9,498 nucleotides of DNA from Nitrososphaerota archaeon (GTDB taxonomy: Archaea; Thermoproteota; Bathyarchaeia; Bathyarchaeales; Bathycorpusculaceae), in assembly GCA_031260365.1 (NCBI GenBank), contig JAIRJY010000125.1, forward strand, positions 1 to 9,498. Direction: 5' to 3'. Within the stretch, counting starts at the first letter, position 1. Each line of letters begins with the position of its first letter. The position numbers and the translations under genes are program-made. The notes under the pieces are model-generated. The model was not told the DNA's origin and did not search any database. It was given only the letters and a program-made list of their open reading frames with translations. Shown in pieces: positions 6,507-9,498 of this stretch.

Positions 6507-7154
6507 TTATCGTAGACGGGTTTTTTCGCCTGTTACGATATATAGTATTGATTCGCAGACGTATACTGCGTGGTCGGCTATGCGTTCTAGATAGCGACTC
6601 ATTAGTGCGCTTGAAACTATGCAGCTGCTAGTAGTGTTCTTTTCTTCAAGTAAATTTTTTAAGTGATTCAGATACATTTCGTCTACTTCTCGTTCAGTTT
6701 CTGTAATGGTTCTAGCTAGTTTAACATCATGTTTACGTAGAGCATCAACGCTGATTTTTACCATTTGAAGGACTTTTTCACTCATTTTTTCAACTGCTTT
6801 TTTTATTTCTATGCTACAGCAGTCTTTTAGTCCGGTTATTTGATCATTAATATAGGAGATATCAAGAGCGTATCTACCGTAGCGTGCGAAATCGTAACCT
6901 ATTTTCATGTATGATTTAATAGTACGCAAGTCTGAAGCGACCGGTTGGAAACGAGTGATAAGTTCAAAGGAACGGGCTTCAACTTTATCAGCCATGAGCA
7001 TTAGTTGGTCAGACATTTCTCGAACTTGCCCTTGAACTGTTGAACCTTCAAGGTACGCTTTGATAGAAATATAGAGCGTTTGATATGTCAATTCGCCCAT
7101 TTTGATTAGTAACACTGATTGATCTTCTAATACGACATCTATTAGCCTGTTCAT
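6507..7154 (-). CDS. phoU: PhoU-type phosphate transport regulator
   Basis: PhoU is an all-helical cytoplasmic protein that controls the Pst transporter and phosphate signalling. This 215-residue protein has two PhoU repeats, at about 15-105 and 115-208. The second carries the classic metal-binding motif RYLERIADHAVYV (E190, D194). In the first repeat the matching segment is DFARYGRYA (88-96), with Ala and Arg where Glu and Asp usually stand, so one metal site may be lost or altered. There is no N-terminal SpoVT/AbrB DNA-binding domain, unlike many archaeal PhoU-like proteins. The start is ATG at 7154, chosen because GAGG (7165-7162) lies 7 nt upstream, after the pstB stop. An in-frame TTG at 7175 would add seven residues and overlap pstB, and is less likely. 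It is the last gene of the pst operon. Confidence 0.93.
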   Translation of the reverse strand: MNRLIDVVLEDQSVLLIKMGELTYQTLYISIKAYLEGSTVQGQVREMSDQLMLMADKVEARSFELITRFQPVASDLRTIKSYMKIGYDFARYGRYALDISYINDQITGLKDCCSIEIKKAVEKMSEKVLQMVKISVDALRKHDVKLARTITETEREVDEMYLNHLKNLLEEKNTTSSCIVSSALMSRYLERIADHAVYVCESILYIVTGEKTRLR

Positions 7155-7161
7155 TTTTCCG

Positions 7162-7165
7162 CCTC
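7162..7165 (-). promoter_or_regulatory. Ribosome binding site deciding the phoU start
   Basis: GAGG, followed by CGGAAAA and then ATG, sits in the 13-bp gap between the pstB TAA and the phoU ATG at 7154. It supports that ATG over the in-frame TTG at 7175. Confidence 0.6.
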
Positions 7166-7167
7166 TT

Positions 7168-8007
7168 TTAACCAAATACTCCAGTGATATAATTGTCTGT
7201 TAATGTTTCTTTTGGGTTTTCAAAGATTTGACTTGTTTCTCCGAACTCTATAAGCTCACCCATATACATGAATGCTGTATAATCAGATACACGTGATGCC
7301 TGCTGCATGTTATGTGTTACTATAACTACGGCGTAGTCCTCTTTAAGCTCTACTACTAGTTTTTCGATTTTTGCTGTAGCAATGGGATCAAGTGCTGAGC
7401 ACGGTTCATCCATAAGAATTACCTCAGGCTGCATTGCTATTGCACGTGCAATACAGAGCCGTTGTTGTTGACCACCTGAGATGCTGGTTCCAGGTTTTGT
7501 AAGATCATCTTTGACTTCATTCCAAAGTGTTGCTTGCTCAAGGCTACGTTTTACGATATCATCGAGTTGTTTGCCTTTTTTTGCTCCTGTTAATTTTAAA
7601 CCTGCAGCAACGTTATCGTAGATGCTCATTGTAGGAAAAGGATTTGGTTTCTGAAAAACCATGCCAACTCGTCTTCGAATTTGCACTGGATCAATGTGAC
7701 TATTGTAAATGTCTTCGTTGTCTAGTAATATTTTTCCAGTCATTTTAGCGTTAGGTGCTAATTCGTGCATGCGATTGAAGCAGCGTAAGAATGTGGATTT
7801 GCCACATCCGGATGGACCAATTATGGCAGTGACTGTGTTGGGTTTTATTGTTAAATTTACTGATTTTAGTACTTGTTTTTTGCCAAACCAGACGTTAACG
7901 TTTATGGCTTGCATTTTTGCGGTATGATCTATTTCTTGTTGTGACTGGTCAGCTGGTTTTCGTGGTTTAGTCATGTTGTTTTGTTCTTGCGTTATTGTTG
8001 TTATCAT
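7168..8007 (-). CDS. pstB: Phosphate ABC transporter ATP-binding protein PstB
   Basis: PstB is the ATPase that powers phosphate import through PstC and PstA at the inner face of the membrane. The 279-residue protein carries the full ABC set: Walker [10 protein letters not shown] at 64-72, Q-loop glutamine Q119 in [10 protein letters not shown] (typical of PstB), signature [15 protein letters not shown] at 175-189 (Ile for the usual Leu), Walker [13 protein letters not shown] at 196-207 and H-loop H232 in VTHNMQQ. The N-terminus is about 30 residues longer than the core fold and hydrophilic; an internal Met12 could also serve as start. The ATG at 8007 overlaps the pstA stop by 4 bp, and AGGAG (8024-8020) lies 12 nt upstream, supporting translational coupling and the long form. 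Confidence 0.97.
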   Translation of the reverse strand: MITTITQEQNNMTKPRKPADQSQQEIDHTAKMQAINVNVWFGKKQVLKSVNLTIKPNTVTAIIGPSGCGKSTFLRCFNRMHELAPNAKMTGKILLDNEDIYNSHIDPVQIRRRVGMVFQKPNPFPTMSIYDNVAAGLKLTGAKKGKQLDDIVKRSLEQATLWNEVKDDLTKPGTSISGGQQQRLCIARAIAMQPEVILMDEPCSALDPIATAKIEKLVVELKEDYAVVIVTHNMQQASRVSDYTAFMYMGELIEFGETSQIFENPKETLTDNYITGVFG

Positions 8008-8831
8008 GTTTTCATTCTACTCCTGCTTGCTAGTCTTACGACAATATTTACTATTAACACCATTAATATGAGTATTAATGCGGCACTCCAGCCTTGTGCT
8101 TGTGCTTCTGGATAGGGTTGTAGGGCGTTTCGCCAGATTTCTAAAGGTATAGCTGCCATAGGTTTGTTTAGTCCTTGGAAAAAGTATCTGCTTCCCAAGA
8201 TTGTCATGATAAGTGGAGCTGTTTCTCCAGCGATTCTGGAGACTGCTAAAAGTAAGCCTGTTAATATTCCGTTTTTGGCGGTAGGGAGTACTACACTTAT
8301 TGTTGTGCGCCAGTTACGAACACCTAGTGCTAGAGAGGCTTCGCGTATGTTGTTTGGTACGAGTTTTAAAGATTCTTCTGTTGTCCGTGTAACTATTGGT
8401 ATTAGTATGAATGACAATGCTATGGTTCCTGCTAGTGTTGAAAAAGAACCTAATTCCAGAACGATTAGTCCGTATATTGTTATACCAATTATTATAGATG
8501 GAAATTGTGTTATTATGTTGTTTATAGCGCGCAGGTTTTGGGCATATTTGTTGTTTCCAAATTCGGAGAGGTATATTCCGGATAATACGCCTATGGGTAC
8601 GCCTATAATGCTTGTTAATCCTACTAGTATTAGTGTTCCTTGTATGGCGGGACCTATACCACCATTAGAGTTGGTTGATGTTAAAAATGTTAGGCTTAAC
8701 TGTCGCGCACCTCTTGTGGTTACTTCGAAGAGTATACTGGCTAAAGGGATTATAGCTATTATTACGCATACGACACACAGTATGAAGAATAGTTGATTTT
8801 TGAATTTTCTAAAGTCGTAACTATTCATCAT
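8004..8831 (-). CDS. pstA: Phosphate ABC transporter permease PstA
   Basis: PstA is one of two membrane subunits forming the phosphate channel with PstC. The 275-residue length is normal. Seen: a first membrane helix at about 13-36, further hydrophobic segments near 64-88, 105-126, 132-150, 186-212 and 248-268, and the conserved cytoplasmic EAA-type loop ([19 protein letters not shown], from about 152) that contacts PstB, followed by [10 protein letters not shown] near 198-207, typical of PstA. The ATG at 8831 overlaps the pstC stop by 4 bp and is preceded by GGTGGTG ten nt upstream; Met2 is an equally placed alternative. Its 3' end overlaps pstB. The close packing indicates one transcript and coupled translation. 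Confidence 0.96.
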   Translation of the reverse strand: MMNSYDFRKFKNQLFFILCVVCVIIAIIPLASILFEVTTRGARQLSLTFLTSTNSNGGIGPAIQGTLILVGLTSIIGVPIGVLSGIYLSEFGNNKYAQNLRAINNIITQFPSIIIGITIYGLIVLELGSFSTLAGTIALSFILIPIVTRTTEESLKLVPNNIREASLALGVRNWRTTISVVLPTAKNGILTGLLLAVSRIAGETAPLIMTILGSRYFFQGLNKPMAAIPLEIWRNALQPYPEAQAQGWSAALILILMVLIVNIVVRLASRSRMKT

Positions 8832-9498
8832 TGGTCAAATGCACCACCTGTAACTTTGAACACACGTGTCATAACTAGGTGTGCACCAACATTGATTATT
8901 ATACTTATAATAAGCAATGTTAAACCTACACCCAAATATGTTGAAAGCTTAAGAGACGCAGTTGAGGCTTCCATAAAACCGTTAGCTATTAAGGAAGCCA
9001 ATGTTTGACCTGGTTGAAATAACGATTTGGGCATAGCTGAAGATCCTGTTGCATTACCTATTACCATTGCAACTGCCATTGTTTCACCAACTGCTCGACC
9101 TAAACCCAGTATTATGGCACCAAATATACCTGATTTACCATAGCTCAGTACCCAACGTTTTGTTACTTCCCATTTTGTTGCTCCAATACTGTATGCTCCT
9201 TCACGGATAGAGTTAGGTACAGCTGTTAGCACTTCTTTGGAAATTGAAGCTATTGTAGGGATAATCATGATAGCCAATATAACTCCAGCTGTAAAAATGT
9301 CTAAACCTTGAGGTGTACCGCTAAATAGGGGGATCCAGCCAAAATATTTAGATAATGGCATTTCCACATATTTTACCATCCAACCACGTAGTACCAAAAG
9401 TCCCCAGAGACCGTAAATTACGCTGGGAACAGCCACAAGCAATTCTACAAGATAACTTATAGGTACACGTATGGAGCGCGGAGCCATTTCTACTAGGA
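8828..9498 (-). CDS. pstC: Phosphate ABC transporter permease PstC, C-terminal part (cut by right edge)
   Basis: PstC pairs with PstA to form the phosphate channel. The reading frame is open to the window edge: codons for L-V-E precede the internal methionine at 9487, and LVEMAPRSIR continues the conserved segment before the VELLVAVPSVIYGLWG motif typical of PstC. The Met at 9487 is therefore not the start, and the N-terminal part, probably some 80-100 residues, is missing. Seen in the visible 223 residues: the membrane segments and the EAA-type loop (ISKEVLTAVPNSIREGAYSIGATKWEV), then GRAVGETMAVAMVIGN, a hallmark of PstC. It ends in TGA, overlapping the pstA start by 4 bp. A PstS phosphate-binding protein is expected upstream, beyond the window. 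Confidence 0.96.
   Translation of the reverse strand, partial: LVEMAPRSIRVPISYLVELLVAVPSVIYGLWGLLVLRGWMVKYVEMPLSKYFGWIPLFSGTPQGLDIFTAGVILAIMIIPTIASISKEVLTAVPNSIREGAYSIGATKWEVTKRWVLSYGKSGIFGAIILGLGRAVGETMAVAMVIGNATGSSAMPKSLFQPGQTLASLIANGFMEASTASLKLSTYLGVGLTLLIISIIINVGAHLVMTRVFKVTGGAFDQ

Noticed and set aside
8164..8796. Long open frame on the plus strand, 210 codons
   Set aside because: It lies wholly antisense to pstA, whose protein is clearly conserved. It has no ribosome binding site or recognisable motif, and is a shadow frame.
8828..9487. Reading pstC as a complete gene starting at the methionine at 9487
   Set aside because: The frame stays open to the edge, upstream codons (L-V-E) continue the PstC motif, and the fragment would lack the conserved N-terminal membrane part.

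Overview
The window reads as archaeal chromosome, AT-rich, with every convincing gene on the minus strand. The archaeal assignment rests on TATA-box-like elements at archaeal spacing (upstream of the beta-propeller gene and the MetE-like gene), GAGGTG/GGTGA-type ribosome binding sites, T-tract terminators, a stand-alone short MetE-type protein, and a large secreted PQQ-type beta-propeller protein with a C-terminal membrane anchor. The bacterial-type repair protein UvrB points to a mesophilic or moderately thermophilic archaeon. The propeller family and general style suggest a Bathyarchaeia-like lineage, but that is an inference and only moderately supported.

Layout from right to left, which is the direction of transcription: (1) a phosphate uptake operon, pstC (cut by the right edge), pstA, pstB and phoU, with 4-bp stop/start overlaps between the first three and a 13-bp gap before phoU. 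(2) A stand-alone MetE-like methionine synthase homologue, apparently made from a leaderless transcript. (3) A tRNA-dihydrouridine synthase (Dus) with a GTG start and a good GAGGTG site. (4) A 0.4-kb intergenic region with several inverted repeats, a terminator-like hairpin, a possible 18-codon plus-strand ORF and the promoter of the next gene. (5) An 866-residue secreted, membrane-anchored beta-propeller protein. (6) The N-terminal 312 residues of UvrB, cut by the left edge.

Only the pst-phoU genes form a clear functional unit: PstC and PstA are the membrane channel, PstB the ATPase and PhoU the regulator. The substrate-binding protein PstS would be expected beyond the right edge. The other genes look like independent units with their own promoters. 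I see no CRISPR array, tRNA, rRNA, insertion sequence or prophage. I do not see a clear new multi-gene system. The points most worth a second look are the missing zinc-ligand cysteine in the MetE homologue, the structured 3.98-4.15 kb intergenic region, the palindrome between TATA box and start of the propeller gene, and the half-degenerate metal motifs of PhoU.
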